Shown: piece after piece, positions 54,675-64,000 of the stretch
Layout of the letters: every line of letters starts with the position of its first letter
Position numbering within the stretch: the stretch's first letter is position 1
The notes under the pieces: model-generated
Database searches by the model: none
Seen by the model: only the letters and a program-made list of their open reading frames with translations
What the model was told of the DNA's origin: nothing
Origin: Zoroaster sp. YZ-2022
Lineage: Eukaryota > Echinodermata > Asteroidea > Forcipulatida > Zoroasteridae
DNA length: 64,000 nucleotides
Reading direction: 5' to 3'
NCBI GenBank assembly: GCA_029582265.1
Contig: CM055828.1
Coordinates: 14,605,777-14,669,776 of the forward strand
Translations under genes and position numbers: made by a program

Positions 54675-54904
54675 GACACCACACCACATACCACATAGAT
54701 AGAGTTTACCACCAGGCTGATAATTAACTGCAGAACAGGATCTTAGTAGACTTTGTAAAGGAACTCTCTTAGTCCATGTGTTGCTCTCTGGTCTGAAGGA
54801 TTCTACATTGACAGTAGGTACATCTGAGCTGCTCTGTGCTAGGAAGCCACCAATCAACCAGATTTCTGAATCTTTAGTGGTACAAGCAACTTGTAGACGT
54901 GGTA
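54675..54904 (-). pseudogene. KLHL-type gene, kelch exon split by BEL
   Basis: Begins after TCATAG (acceptor, 54905-54906) and reads VPRLQVACTTKDSEIWLIGG, FLAQSSSDVPTVNVESFRPE, SNTWTKRVPL and KLYLCGMWCGV up to the BEL LTR. The pattern I.LIGG...V..F.P..N.W is a kelch repeat. The exon continues at 44936 beyond the 9.7-kb insertion. The insertion would truncate the protein within the propeller or force intron-like splicing of the element. Confidence 0.85.
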
Positions 54905-54929
54905 CTATGAGTGTGATAACTTTTTTAAA

Positions 54930-55461
54930 TTAAATTTATGAGTAGTTGCCAATCACAAAGCCTTACAGGCCACTCAAGGTGAGGGCTAAATAGGGGAAAG
55001 GGGGTAAGAGAAGAAGAAATCAAAAAGTAGAAAGATGAATATTGTTGTGTTGGTGAAATTCTTGCGTCGGGAGATAAACAATTGATTTAATTTTGCCCTA
55101 CACCGACGTGTGTATAGCACTGTATACTCGGTGCTTTCCGAGTGTCTGTGAAAAACCTACACAGGAGACTCGGGCGGGATTCGAACCCACGACCCCCTGC
55201 CTACTAGTGCAGTCGTCTTAACCTCTCGTGGGTTCGTGGGTTCGAATCCCGCCCGAGTCGCCTGTGTATGTTTTTCACAGACACTTGGAAAGTACTGAGT
55301 CTACAGTGCTATACACACGTCGGTGTAGGGCAAAATTAAATCAATGAATATTGTTGTTGCGTTTAAATTGAGACAGGTTATAGGTGGCAGGGAAGCAAGA
55401 TACAGGTAATGAATTCCAAAGTAAGGCAGTACGTGGGAACTCATAGTGCGACTAGATTGTA
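54930..55461. other. Kelch-gene intron with SINE dimer and LINE remnant
   Basis: Contains the inverted SINE dimer (55080-55345) and, on the minus strand at about 55350-55460, a LINE end (FPRTALLWNSLPVSCFPATY). No exon recognised. Confidence 0.55.
55080..55345. repeat. Inverted dimer of a tRNA-derived SINE (family C)
   Basis: Arms of about 110 bp are inverted copies: ATTTAATTTTGCCCTACACC, GACGTGTGTATAGCACTGTA and CGGGCGGGATTCGAACCCAC on the left, their complements on the right. The centre (about 55190-55215) holds the rest of one tRNA-like head with CTAGTGCAGTCGTCTTAACC. The same family occurs as a single copy at 11351-11476. This could be two insertions head to head, or an inversion. Confidence 0.8.
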
Positions 55462-56183
55462 TACAAATAGATTGTATCACGATATGCCACTGCATTGAAA
55501 TCTATTACATTACGAGGCAGTGAACTTGCAAATTGTCATTCATCTCTAGCAGGGTCATACCACTCAACACTTCTTAAAATCTCCCAATCATTCAAGCCTC
55601 CTAATGCAAAAATAGTATCATCGATTGCAACAAGGGAGTTAGACCTTCCCTGTAACACATCTCCCGATAATCATCAGTAGCTACATATATTTCATTGGTA
55701 TCTGTGACTGCAAGCTTAGCACCAAATGTATGAGACACTGGAGGTAGGTCGATAAAGAAACTTGCTTTGGATGATGGGTGGTAGCAGCACAAAGTATACT
55801 CTCTATTGGAACGTCCCATTAATAGTAATACGTTCTGAGCAGTCATACCCAGACGTTGCTCTGGTCTTTGTTGTACCTCACTCACATCTCGTACATGTGT
55901 AACTTCTTCACTGACCTTCTTAACAACATCTTGTAAGATGCACCTCATCTCTTCTGTGGTATTCACATCTATCAATCCTTGCAATGTACCACAAGGGATC
56001 TGTTCTAATCGGATACTTTCCGTTGGTAAGAAGGCAGATCTTGTAAGTAAATCCCACTGCATCCAGATAAGAACCATCTTCATAACAACCTCTTCAGATG
56101 GTGCAATGAGTTTATTACTCATCACTAAATCACTCATGACATCAATACTAGCATGAAGAAATTGAGGCTTAAGAATCACATCC
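55462..56183 (-). pseudogene. KLHL-type gene, BACK domain and first kelch repeats
   Basis: Follows a strong acceptor (TTTTTTTAATTACAG) at 56184. It reads DVILKPQFLHASIDVMSDLV, KLIAPSEEVVMKMVLIWMQW and TEEMRCILQDVVKK (BACK domain), then LLLMGRSNREYTLCCYHPSS and, after a 1-base shift near 55650, GRSNSLVAIDDTIFALGGLN, DWEILRSVEWYDPARDE, a TGA at about 55540 and QFASSLPRNVIDFNAVAYRD. KLHL proteins are usually substrate adaptors of cullin-3 ubiquitin ligases. The BTB domain should lie in an upstream exon that I do not find in the window. The frameshift and stop are independent of the BEL insertion. Confidence 0.8.
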
Positions 56184-58411
56184 TGTAATTAAAAAAATAA
56201 ACAATCAATAAATTCAATCAATCACAGTATCAAATCAATCCCACAGTGCTCATGTATTATAGGCAGAAATGTCAGCTAAACGTTTAAAAGCAGGTGAATC
56301 CAGTAAAGTGGAACTAGTAATGTGCAATGTATGTGGGTCATTCCACCAGGTTGGATGCAAGCTTTGTGATAGGTGACACTTATTACGTACATGTAGGTAA
56401 ATGTATCATTTATTATCATAAATTGACATTAACATTATTGTAACTTCCTATTCAAGGAACAGAGATTGATTTCATTCTTTCAACTGAGAATGTGCACTCA
56501 TAATAAATGAATGGTACATCTAGCTATGTAACAAGGACACCATGTCACAAAACCTGCCCCAATCTGGTGGAATGATACATACAGTACAGTGCCACTAGAA
56601 CACTATGGCAAACATTTGGCTATACCAAACATGGCAGTTGGCTCCCACAATATGTATTAGCATTGCATCCATGAATCGGGTGTTTCTAAATAAATCCTGT
56701 AGTTGTTAAAAAAATTTAATAAAAGAATCATATTTGCCATCCTAGTTATGTTTTTGAATGAGAATTACCCAACGTCAGCAAACATTAGACATCCCAATAC
56801 ATGTACCACTTGATTGTGATTCAGTTCGCATTTGGTAATCCTACAGGGGAGTACTGTCAACTGGTTTTATTTGGTATAATTGTGTCTTGTGTAATCATTG
56901 TATCATTTGAACATGTTTGCATTTTTAATGTTTGTTTCGTTTTGTAACTGCTTTTTTCGTACCCTGTGAAATAATAAATAAATAAAATGAAATGGCTTGG
57001 TATCCAGTGATTTTGTTACATACAGTATCATGTGGCTAAAGCAATGGGTACACTGTATACCAGCCAAGAGTTAATGCATGAAACTCACACATTTGCTAGT
57101 CCATTGTCAGTTATCGTGAGCCAGAGAATTCACTACATTTTGCTTCATTTTACTTTAAGATTGTACATGTACACATGTAGCCAGAGGCCTTTCAATCCTT
57201 TCATTCTTTGTTTGAAAATAGCAACATCCTGTGCATTTTACCTGAACAAATATTATACAAATATTGTGTTTCTAAGAGTCCAAGGAAGCAGTTATGATAT
57301 CACTAGGTAACATTTGGACTGGTTAGAGTTTCAACAAAATGGAGGTGACAAACTGAAATTTTCAGGTAGAAATCTGAACTGAACCATTGTACTCGGCTTT
57401 ATCTCATTCAATGGTTCATTTCAGATGTTACCTAGAGATATAATTCTTCCCATTTTACTCCGAGGCACTCAATAATTGTGTACTATCTTACGCATATACA
57501 TGTAATTTGCTATAGGAATGTTTTTCTAGGAACAAAGGATATGTGTTGCACCAATCAAATGAAACAAATGTTATTGTTTTATAAAGTTTAACTACTCTAG
57601 ATTTAAAGGTACACACCGCCTTTGTCGCGTGAAATTGAGCGATAAAAAACACCCCTCAATATTTCATTGTTTTTTATACATGGTCGGAAAGATCTATCAA
57701 AAGTAGAATATAATTGTCCACACAAATACCCCTGAAAAATGCATCGTTTTTCTGTTATTGTACAAAAAACAATGTCATGTGCCTTTTTTAAATCAAAATT
57801 TGTCCAGAAAACTCACGAGGACAAAAGTGATAGTCGCACTTTCAGACGTTTAAAAAGTTTATTACTGAACCAAATTCAAGAATAATTATTTTTTATAATA
57901 AATCATTGATACTTGACAAAAGTGAAATGATTTTGAAACAATGGGTGAAAATTGTCAAAATCGACAAAAATGCGAAAGTCTTGGCACTTTCCCGAGACAC
58001 CGGGAGTGATTATAATATATTGGCAAAACAGCTGTTATCGGTAATATTTACTTACTTTGAATCAAGATTGTTTAATAATTAATATGTTAAAGTTTGAGCT
58101 CAATGGGGAGTCTAAGTCATAAGAAAAGTGTGAAAAACCCTTCATAATTCTTTAGGTAAACAGTAAATGTGTATAATTTTGTTTTTCTTCAGTTTTCTTT
58201 AAAATAAGAACACAATAAGCAGAATAAGTGTTTAACTGCATCACATCCAGTTAGCTGTAGGTAATAATTCGGTAATTGTGCAAGTAATAAGCCAGACTTC
58301 AACGATAAGTTTAAAATAAAGAGGAGTTTTTATCCTTGTTTATAATATATTAAGGTATTATTTCATTGTAAACATGATGTTTTTAAGCTCATGATTGTTT
58401 CGTAATTTTGA
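56184..58411. other. Probable kelch-gene intron or intergenic DNA
   Basis: No coding sequence recognised. It ends of repeats are suggested by AATAATAAATAAATAAAATGA at 56970-56990 and by AAGGTACACACCGCC near 57607. No BTB exon seen on the minus strand. Confidence 0.4.
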
Positions 58412-58802
58412 TTGAAAAAATTAGCCCTATCGCAAGTGCAATACGAAATCAATACTGAAGCGCCAGCGGTCAAGAAAACCATCGAAAAACTCCGGGATGC
58501 CTGTGACGACAGTGGGAGTCGTGTGTACCATGAACCCGGAAGTGGCTATCTTTTAACGTTGTGTTTACTTGAGGTGTCTATAGAAATGTACTTTTTTTTT
58601 TTTTTTTTTTTGTACATGTAATATTGCCAAGATTTCTGCCACTAGCAGAGGCTGCAGCGGTTCGTGAATCGAAGATTTGCAGCGCCTATTCTACATATTC
58701 TAACGTTAGTTTGGGGTTGAAAAGCTGAAAGTTTTACAAGCTGAAACAGGCTTCAAGATGTCATCACGGGCCAGGCAAACATTCGGGAATAGCATGAGCC
58801 AG
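58412..58802 (+). other. Candidate host first exon(s) with splice donor
   Basis: From 58424, after an AG, a frame reads ALSQVQYEINTEAPAVKKTI, EKLRDACDDSGSRVYHEPGS, which has the composition of a real helical protein but no recognised family. A T18-20 run follows at 58592. Further on, an ATG at 58758 in context CTTCAAGATGT opens MSSRARQTFGNSMSQ and ends at CAG|GTAAGC (58802/58803), a consensus donor. Either could be a real exon. I cannot assign a function. Confidence 0.35.
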
Positions 58803-59169
58803 GTAAGCAAATATTTTGAACCCATCTTGTTGATTTTTGCTAACAACAACTTTACATATACATCAGTCATGTCAGTCATAAAAGTACACGGAGACAGTAC
58901 GGATATGTACATGTACATAATTTGCTCTCTACATGATAAAATCAATAAATAATTAATAATTAAAATAATAATAATTTTGGCCTTGTGATTGAACAATTAA
59001 TGAAGACAATGTACTGTAAATTTCCGGACCAAAATGTGACTTTCAAATGAGTTTTACAATTAAAAAACAATGGATTATACATCAAGTACACTGTTGGGAT
59101 GCAGTCAATTAGTTTGTTTTCTAATCTGAGTCATTCGTCATCCATTTTTCTGTTGACCGACCTGCCATT
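58803..59169. other. Possible intron, no other feature
   Basis: AT-rich sequence between the candidate donor and the Gypsy 5' LTR. Nothing else recognised. Confidence 0.4.
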
Positions 59170-59342
59170 TGTAGTAACCTGAGGATTCAGTATTTTTCAT
59201 CATAGCGCCCTCAATTGTTTGTGTCTTGCCAGGCATGTGTTGTTCTAAAGATGGCTTCCATCCAGTCAGTTGTGTCAGAATAAATCCATCGTTGTATTCC
59301 CCAAAATAAGTTGTGTTCCCAGTTATTTCTGTAGTTATAACA
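59170..59342 (+). repeat. Gypsy 5' LTR
   Basis: 173 bp, TGTAGTAACCTGAGG to GTTATAACA. Contains AATAAA at 59279-59284. Followed after one base by the primer-binding site. Confidence 0.9.
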
Positions 59343-59343
59343 A

Positions 59344-59355
59344 TTGGCGACGAGG
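59344..59355 (+). promoter_or_regulatory. Gypsy primer-binding site
   Basis: TTGGCGACGAGG directly inside the 5' LTR; a TGGCGAC start is common for tRNA-primed Gypsy elements. The tRNA is not identified here. Confidence 0.7.
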
Positions 59356-59358
59356 TAA

Positions 59359-60200
59359 GATGAATACCTTTGGTAATATCGGCGAGTTTAAGACCGAGAG
59401 GGAAACGTGGCCGCTGTACGTGGAGCGTCTAAAACAGTTTTTTGAGGCCAATGAATGATGTGACAGCACATGGTAAGCAGAGAGCTATACTGTTGAGTGT
59501 GTGCGGTGCAGATACGTATAAGCTGATTTCGAGCATTGTGTCGCCAGATAAACCAGGTGACAAGACTTTTGATGAACTGATTTCGCTTACGAAGAATCAC
59601 TTCAACCCCAAACCATCGGTTATTGTGGAGAGGTACAAGTTTAATTCCCATGTTAGACAGCAGGGACAGTCAGTTGCAGTATTTATTGCAGGACTACGAC
59701 GCCTCGCACAACATTGTGAATATGGGGAAACACTAAACGACATGTTGAGAGATCGGTTAGTGTGTGGAATCAATGATGATCGTATTCATCGGAGACTGTT
59801 ATCCGAGTCTTCACTGCAGTTCCAGAAGGCTTGGGAAATAGCTCGGGCAATGGAATTAGCAGAGAAGAATGCAAAGGACATACAGAAAAACGCTGAAACA
59901 GTGTCAGTCAGTCCTGCACAGCTGCAAGCAAACAAATTGTCCGGTACAAGGAATAAAGTCAAGCGCCAAGGAAAACAACAGGCACCGTCACAGCCACATG
60001 GAAATGCTATCGGTGTGGACGAACAGATCACACAGCTCAGAATTGCAGAGCTCACTCATATAACTGTCACACTTGTGGTAAACAAGGACATCTCGCCAAG
60101 GTTTGCCGGAGTGGTAAACCCACACAAACACCGAACAAGTTCAAACACAACACGTACAACATTGAGGGAAATGTTGACTGTGAAGAGAGTGCACCAGTAG
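59359..60200 (+). pseudogene. Gypsy Gag with two zinc knuckles
   Basis: MNTFGNIGEFKTERETWPLY, then a frameshift near 59450, then HGKQRAILLSVCGADTYKLI, FDELISLTKNHFNPKPSVIV, RQQGQSVAVFIAGLRRLAQH and MLRDRLVCGINDDRIHRRLL, which is the retrotransposon Gag domain. Near 59995 the frame shifts, and CYRCGRTDHTAQNC and CHTCGKQGHLAKVC give two CCHC knuckles. This matches Gag of K02A2.6-like Gypsy elements. Broken by the two shifts. Confidence 0.85.
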
Positions 60201-60215
60201 CAAGATAACTATACT

Positions 60216-63151
60216 ATGTACAAGACCTCCTCGCAAACAAAGGTACCACCATTAATTGTGAAGGTAACGATTAATGAGAAAACAGTTTCAATGGAAGTTG
60301 ACACCGGTGCGTCGGTATCGATTATTAGTGAAGACACTTACAACTCAGTATTTACAGATAGCAAACCGCTACTCCATAAAAACACAGATGTAGTATTACG
60401 TACCTACACTGGACAGAAGATACCAGTTGTTGGTTGTTGCACAGTCGCAGTTAAGCTCAGTAATCAAACAGCTCAACTCCCACTTCTCGTTGTGTCGGGC
60501 CAAGGACCAAACCTTGGACGCGATTGGCTACGCAGTCTACAGCTAGCATGGCACACAATTAGACAAGTGAGACAAGCATCGTCTGCCTCAGATATCACAG
60601 AACGCTACAGTGAGTTGTTCCACAATGGATTGGGAAAACTTAAAGGCCAGACAGTACACATTAACATGAAGGCAGATGCCAGGCCCAGATTTTGCAAGGC
60701 CAGAACAGTGCCTTTTGCAATGAAGCAACAAGTTGAAGATGAACTCGATAGACTACAGAAAGATGGGGTCATTGAGCCAGTAACATTTTCACGTTGGGCA
60801 GCACCCATTGTACCCGTGATAAAAGAGTCGGGTAAAATTCGAATCTGCGGTGACTATAAGGCTTCAGTTAACCAATCTGCTAACGTTGATACTTACCCAC
60901 TGCCTCGCGTTGAGGAACTCTTTGCTGCCATGTCTGGTGGCAAAACATTCAGTAAGCTTGATTTGAGCCATGCCTACCTGCAACTCCTACTAGACGAAGA
61001 ATCACGTGAACTGGTCACAATCAACACACACAGAGGGCTATTCCAGTATACGCGGATGCCCTTTGGTGTATCAGCAGCACCTGCGATTTTTCAACGGACA
61101 ATTGAAAGTTTGTTGGCTGATATTCCACAAGCTGTCGCATTTTCTCGATGATGTGCTGGTAACAGCAGAACACATCGCAAATCTCGAGAAAGTTCTCCAA
61201 TGACTTCAAAGCGCAGGACTATGCCTGAAGCGAGAAAAATGTAAATTCTTCGCCCCGGAGGTGGTGTACCTCGGTCATCGCATCAATGCTGCAGGACTGC
61301 ACCCTACATTGGCGAAAGTGCAAACAGTGAAGGATGCACCAGTGCCTCGTAATGTCACAGAGTTGAAATCATATCTGGGCCTCCTTAATTACTACGGGAG
61401 GTTTTTGCCGAAATTGTCATCGGTACTAGCCCCTCTGCATTCTCTGCTGAGGAAAAGCATGCACTGGTCATGGAAACCAGAGCATGAGAAATCCTTCCGC
61501 ACATCCAAGGAATTGTTAATGTCAGCAAGAGTACTCGTGCACTACGACCCTGAGAAGGAGTAAGTGTTGTCATGTGATGCCAGCCCATGGTGTGGGCGCT
61601 GTGCTGGCACACCGGTTGTCGGATGGTTCTGAGCACCCAGTCGCGTATGCATCACGTTCGCTGTCCCCACCAGAGCGTAATTATTCGCAGTTGGACAAAG
61701 AAGGATTAGCGATGATTTTTGGAGTAAAAAAGTTTCACCAGTATGTGTATGGTCGGAAATTTGAGATTTCAACGGACCACAAGCCGTTGCTCAGATTGTT
61801 CAGTGAGGAGGGAGCGATACCCCCCATGGCGTCATCCAGAATTCAGCGTTGGGCCCTCACGCTGGCTGCGTACGACTATCGTTTGGTCTACAAACCTGGA
61901 CACCTAAATGGCAACGCGGATGCGTTGAACAGGTTGCCATTGCCCCACGTGCTCGCCCATACCCCAATTCCAGCGGACTATGTCATGGTCATGGATCACC
62001 TGGAATCAACACCTGTCAGTCTAGACAAAGTTCGTCTCTGGACAGGACGAGATCCAGTATTTTCACAAGTGCGCGACTTCCTGATGAATGGTTGGCCACA
62101 GAACTGTGAGGATAAAGCGTTCATGCCATACACTTGTCGTCAAAACGAGTTGAGCGTACAAGATGGCTGTATCATGTGGAGCTCACAAGTAGTTATCCCT
62201 CCACAAGGCCGACAGCAGATTATCAATGAACTGCACGAATCGCACCCCGGGATCTCGTGAATGAAGTCACTAGGTCGCAGCTACGTATGGTGGCCTAGTA
62301 TGGACAAGGACCTTGAGGACAAGGTTAAACAATGTACTTCATGTCAACTCTCGCGAAAATCACCGCCAGTCGCACCACCTTACCCTTGGGAGTGGCCCCG
62401 TCGGCCATGGTCACGTTTGCATTTAGACTATGCAGGTCCATTTATGGGCAGAATATTTCTCATCATCGTAGATGCGCATAGCAAATGGTTGGATATCCAC
62501 GCTATGCATGGTGCAACATCGCAAGCTACAATCGAGAAACTTCGTCAGTCTTTCGCGACTCACAGGCTACTAGAAATCATTGTCACAGATAATGGTAGCA
62601 ATTTCACCAGCGCAGAGTTTGAAGAGTTCTTGAGGTTGAATGGCATCAAACATATCCGATCAGCGCCATTCCACCCGTCATCAAATGGTTTGGCTGAAAG
62701 AGCGGTTCAAAGCCGGAATGAAGCGAATTAATGGAGGTACGGTGGAAACAAAGTTATCGTGCTTCCTGATGACATATCGCATCACGCCACATTCCACGAC
62801 AGGACTATCTCCAGCGCAAATGTTGATGAATCGCCAACCACGCATGCACAAGACTAGATTTAGTCCGGCCAGATATCCAACGTCGCGTTAACAACAGGCA
62901 GTATGCCCAGAAGGAGTATCATGATCAAACACACCAAACCTCGCTTGTTCAATGTCAATGACCCTGTCTATGTGCAAAATTTTGCGCAGGGTCCGCGATG
63001 GCTCACAGGTCATATTGTGGCTGTCACTGGCTATCGCGTGTATACAGTTCAGCTTGATGATGGTCGCGTTTGGAAACGTCTTGTTGACCATATTCGTTTC
63101 CGCCATGTCTCGCAGCAACCCATCGTCGATCCAGTTTTCCCCACCTCATAA
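60216..63151 (+). pseudogene. Gypsy Pol: protease, RT, RNase H, integrase
   Basis: Protease VDTGASVSII (about 60297). RT: SRWAAPIVPVIKESGKIRIC, TYPLPRVEELFAAMSGGKTF, SKLDLSHAYLQL (motif A), TRMPFGVSAAPAIFQRTIES and FLDDVLVTAEH (catalytic, about 61141). Connection YLGLLNYYGRFLPKLSSVLA, RNase H CDASP, YSQLDKEGLAMIFGVKKFHQ and STDHKPLLRLF. Integrase: HESHPGIS, CTSCQLSRK, LHLDYAGPF, VTDNGSNF and NGLAERAVQ (D, D, E). Lesions: frameshift near 61135, stops at 61201, 61561 and 62258, and shifts near 61580, 62710 and 62890. A short acidic tail ORF follows (63167-63355). Confidence 0.9.
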
Positions 63152-63166
63152 CTAGATAGGGAGGAG

Positions 63167-63355
63167 ATGGTTGGTGCACAACCTACAGTACAGGTCGATA
63201 GTGGATCGGAACCTGTTCAACAACCAGTGAGGGAAAAGCAACTTTCCAAACCAGCGGAGCAGTCTCATCCACAGGACACTAAACCAGAAACTGAACTTCG
63301 CAGATCTACGCGCACCCATAACAAACCAGATCGTTATGGTTTCCCAGACCAGTGA
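63167..63355 (+). pseudogene. Gypsy Pol C-terminal tail
   Basis: Frame with PVREKQLSKPAEQSHPQDTK and LRRSTRTHNKPDRYGFPDQ before a stop. The R(R)STR...KP.R sequence is the usual C-terminal end of K02A2.6-like Gypsy integrases, so it was once continuous with the integrase frame ending at 63151. Confidence 0.7.
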
Positions 63356-63681
63356 CTATCAGCAAAATTTTGTGATTAGGACTCAAAATTATAATGACAT
63401 GTATTAAAGCAGAATACATGTATACACTTAAATTCCTTTGTACGATGTACCGATACTCAACAATTGGACAATGAACAGTATTCAACCATTGAACATTCAG
63501 TCAGAGGATCTTGTCATTCGTTATATTGAAGTTGGCCATTCACATTCAAATTATCAAAAAAACATTTAATTGGGAAGCTAAATAAATTACTGAATGTTTT
63601 TTATTGTCATTACAAAGTTAAAGTCCAGCCGTGTTTTGGGAACTTTGGAAGTGTTGTTGTGTTATCTTAAAGGGGAGGAGT

Positions 63682-63845
63682 TGTAGTAACCTGAGGATTC
63701 AGTATTTCATCATAGCGCCCTCAATTGTTTGTGTCTTGCCAGGCATGTGTTCTAAAGATGGCTTCCATCCAGTCGTGTCAGAATAAATCCATCGTTGTAT
63801 TTCCCAAAGTAAGTTGTGTTCCCAGTTATTTCTGTAGTTATAACA
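63682..63845 (+). repeat. Gypsy 3' LTR
   Basis: 164 bp, preceded by the polypurine tract. Shorter than the 5' LTR by three indels (TT, GTT-type and GTCA-type duplications). Confidence 0.9.
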
Positions 63846-63927
63846 CCATTGAACCAACTCGTCGAACTTGTACCCAAGTCAACTCGTACCAGTACAAGTT
63901 AACTTAATTGTTTATATTTTTCTTCAG

Positions 63928-63988
63928 GTTTTGCAAGAAGATTTTGCTGAAATCAAAGTGAACAGAAAGCTCTAGCATGGCAGAAGAG
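63928..63988 (+). other. Candidate short exon with start codon
   Basis: Preceded by a polypyrimidine tract and acceptor (TATATTTTTCTTCAG, ending 63927) and followed by GAG|GTAATA (donor, 63989). Joined in phase to the exon ending at 58802 it would give VLQEDFAEIKVNRKL and then a TAG. Alternatively the ATG at 63977 (MAEE) starts a frame continuing past the window. Either reading makes the Gypsy element intronic. No function can be named. Confidence 0.35.
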
Positions 63989-64000
63989 GTAATATATAAC

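Larger units (their letters stand above)
59170..63845 (+). mobile_element. Gypsy-type LTR retrotransposon, short LTRs
   Basis: LTRs of 173 bp (59170-59342) and 164 bp (63682-63845) run TGTAGTAACC...ATAACA, with CCATT duplicated at 59165-59169 and 63846-63850. A primer site TTGGCGACGAGG (59344-59355) and a polypurine tract AAAGGGGAGGAGT (63670-63681) are in place. The order Gag, protease, RT, RNase H, integrase is Gypsy (Ty3). By eye the LTRs differ by three short indels and about two substitutions. Confidence 0.95.

Overview
This window looks like repeat-dense DNA from a eukaryotic, probably marine invertebrate, genome. It has spliceosomal intron signals, AT-rich intergenic DNA, tRNA-derived SINEs, 2A-bearing CR1-type LINEs, BEL/Pao and Gypsy LTR elements, Penelope-like elements (PLEs), piggyBac, Helitron-like and foldback elements, and a kelch-type gene. 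The combination would fit an echinoderm or another invertebrate deuterostome, but no species can be named from the sequence. There is no bacterial or organellar signal. Almost every long open frame belongs to a transposon, and most carry frameshifts or stops.

Layout. 1-2.1 kb: broken protein-primed type-B DNA polymerase of Polinton/adintovirus type, minus strand, running off the left edge. 4.0-10.2 kb: remains of a PLE whose terminal repeat carries hammerhead ribozymes. It is cut by a Helitron-like element (4.26-4.94 kb) and, inside its GIY-YIG endonuclease, by an L2/CR1-like LINE (6.1-9.47 kb). 12.5-25.1 kb: a minus-strand Tx1-type LINE interrupted by a 338-bp element (TAGAAG duplication) and by a CR1-like LINE with a 2A peptide and PHD finger (CGGTGA duplication). 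The CR1 LINE itself holds a SINE and a 1.35-kb microsatellite. 26.3-29.5 kb: a tandem array of about 16 tRNA-like units of about 160 bp, split by a 686-bp foldback minisatellite element. A shorter inverted array lies at 42.9-43.8 kb. 30.5-42.7 kb: a plus-strand Tx1-like LINE whose ORF1 is broken by a 5.65-kb foldback element, a piggyBac element at an exact TTAA, and a SINE pair. The foldback element itself contains a PLE with a CACTG-type DNA transposon inserted in it.

44.7-56.2 kb holds the only recognisable host gene, a BACK/kelch (KLHL-type) gene on the minus strand. A 9.7-kb BEL/Pao retrotransposon with near-identical LTRs and a GACAC duplication sits in its last exon, and the kelch frame closes exactly when the element is removed. 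One BEL LTR was later hit by a LINE 3' fragment whose tail matches the SINEs of the window. 59.2-63.8 kb: a Gypsy element (CCATT duplication), possibly in an intron between two short candidate exons.

How the parts work together: this is a stratigraphy of nested insertions rather than an operon-like system. In five cases the host frame or repeat reads through cleanly, exactly or nearly so, once the insert and one duplicated target are removed: BEL in kelch, piggyBac in LINE ORF1, the CACTG element in the PLE, the foldback in the tRNA-like array, and CR1 in Tx1. The least explained signals are the head-to-head hammerhead pair, the tRNA-like array with Pol III-like boxes, and the two unrelated foldback elements built from terminal minisatellites.
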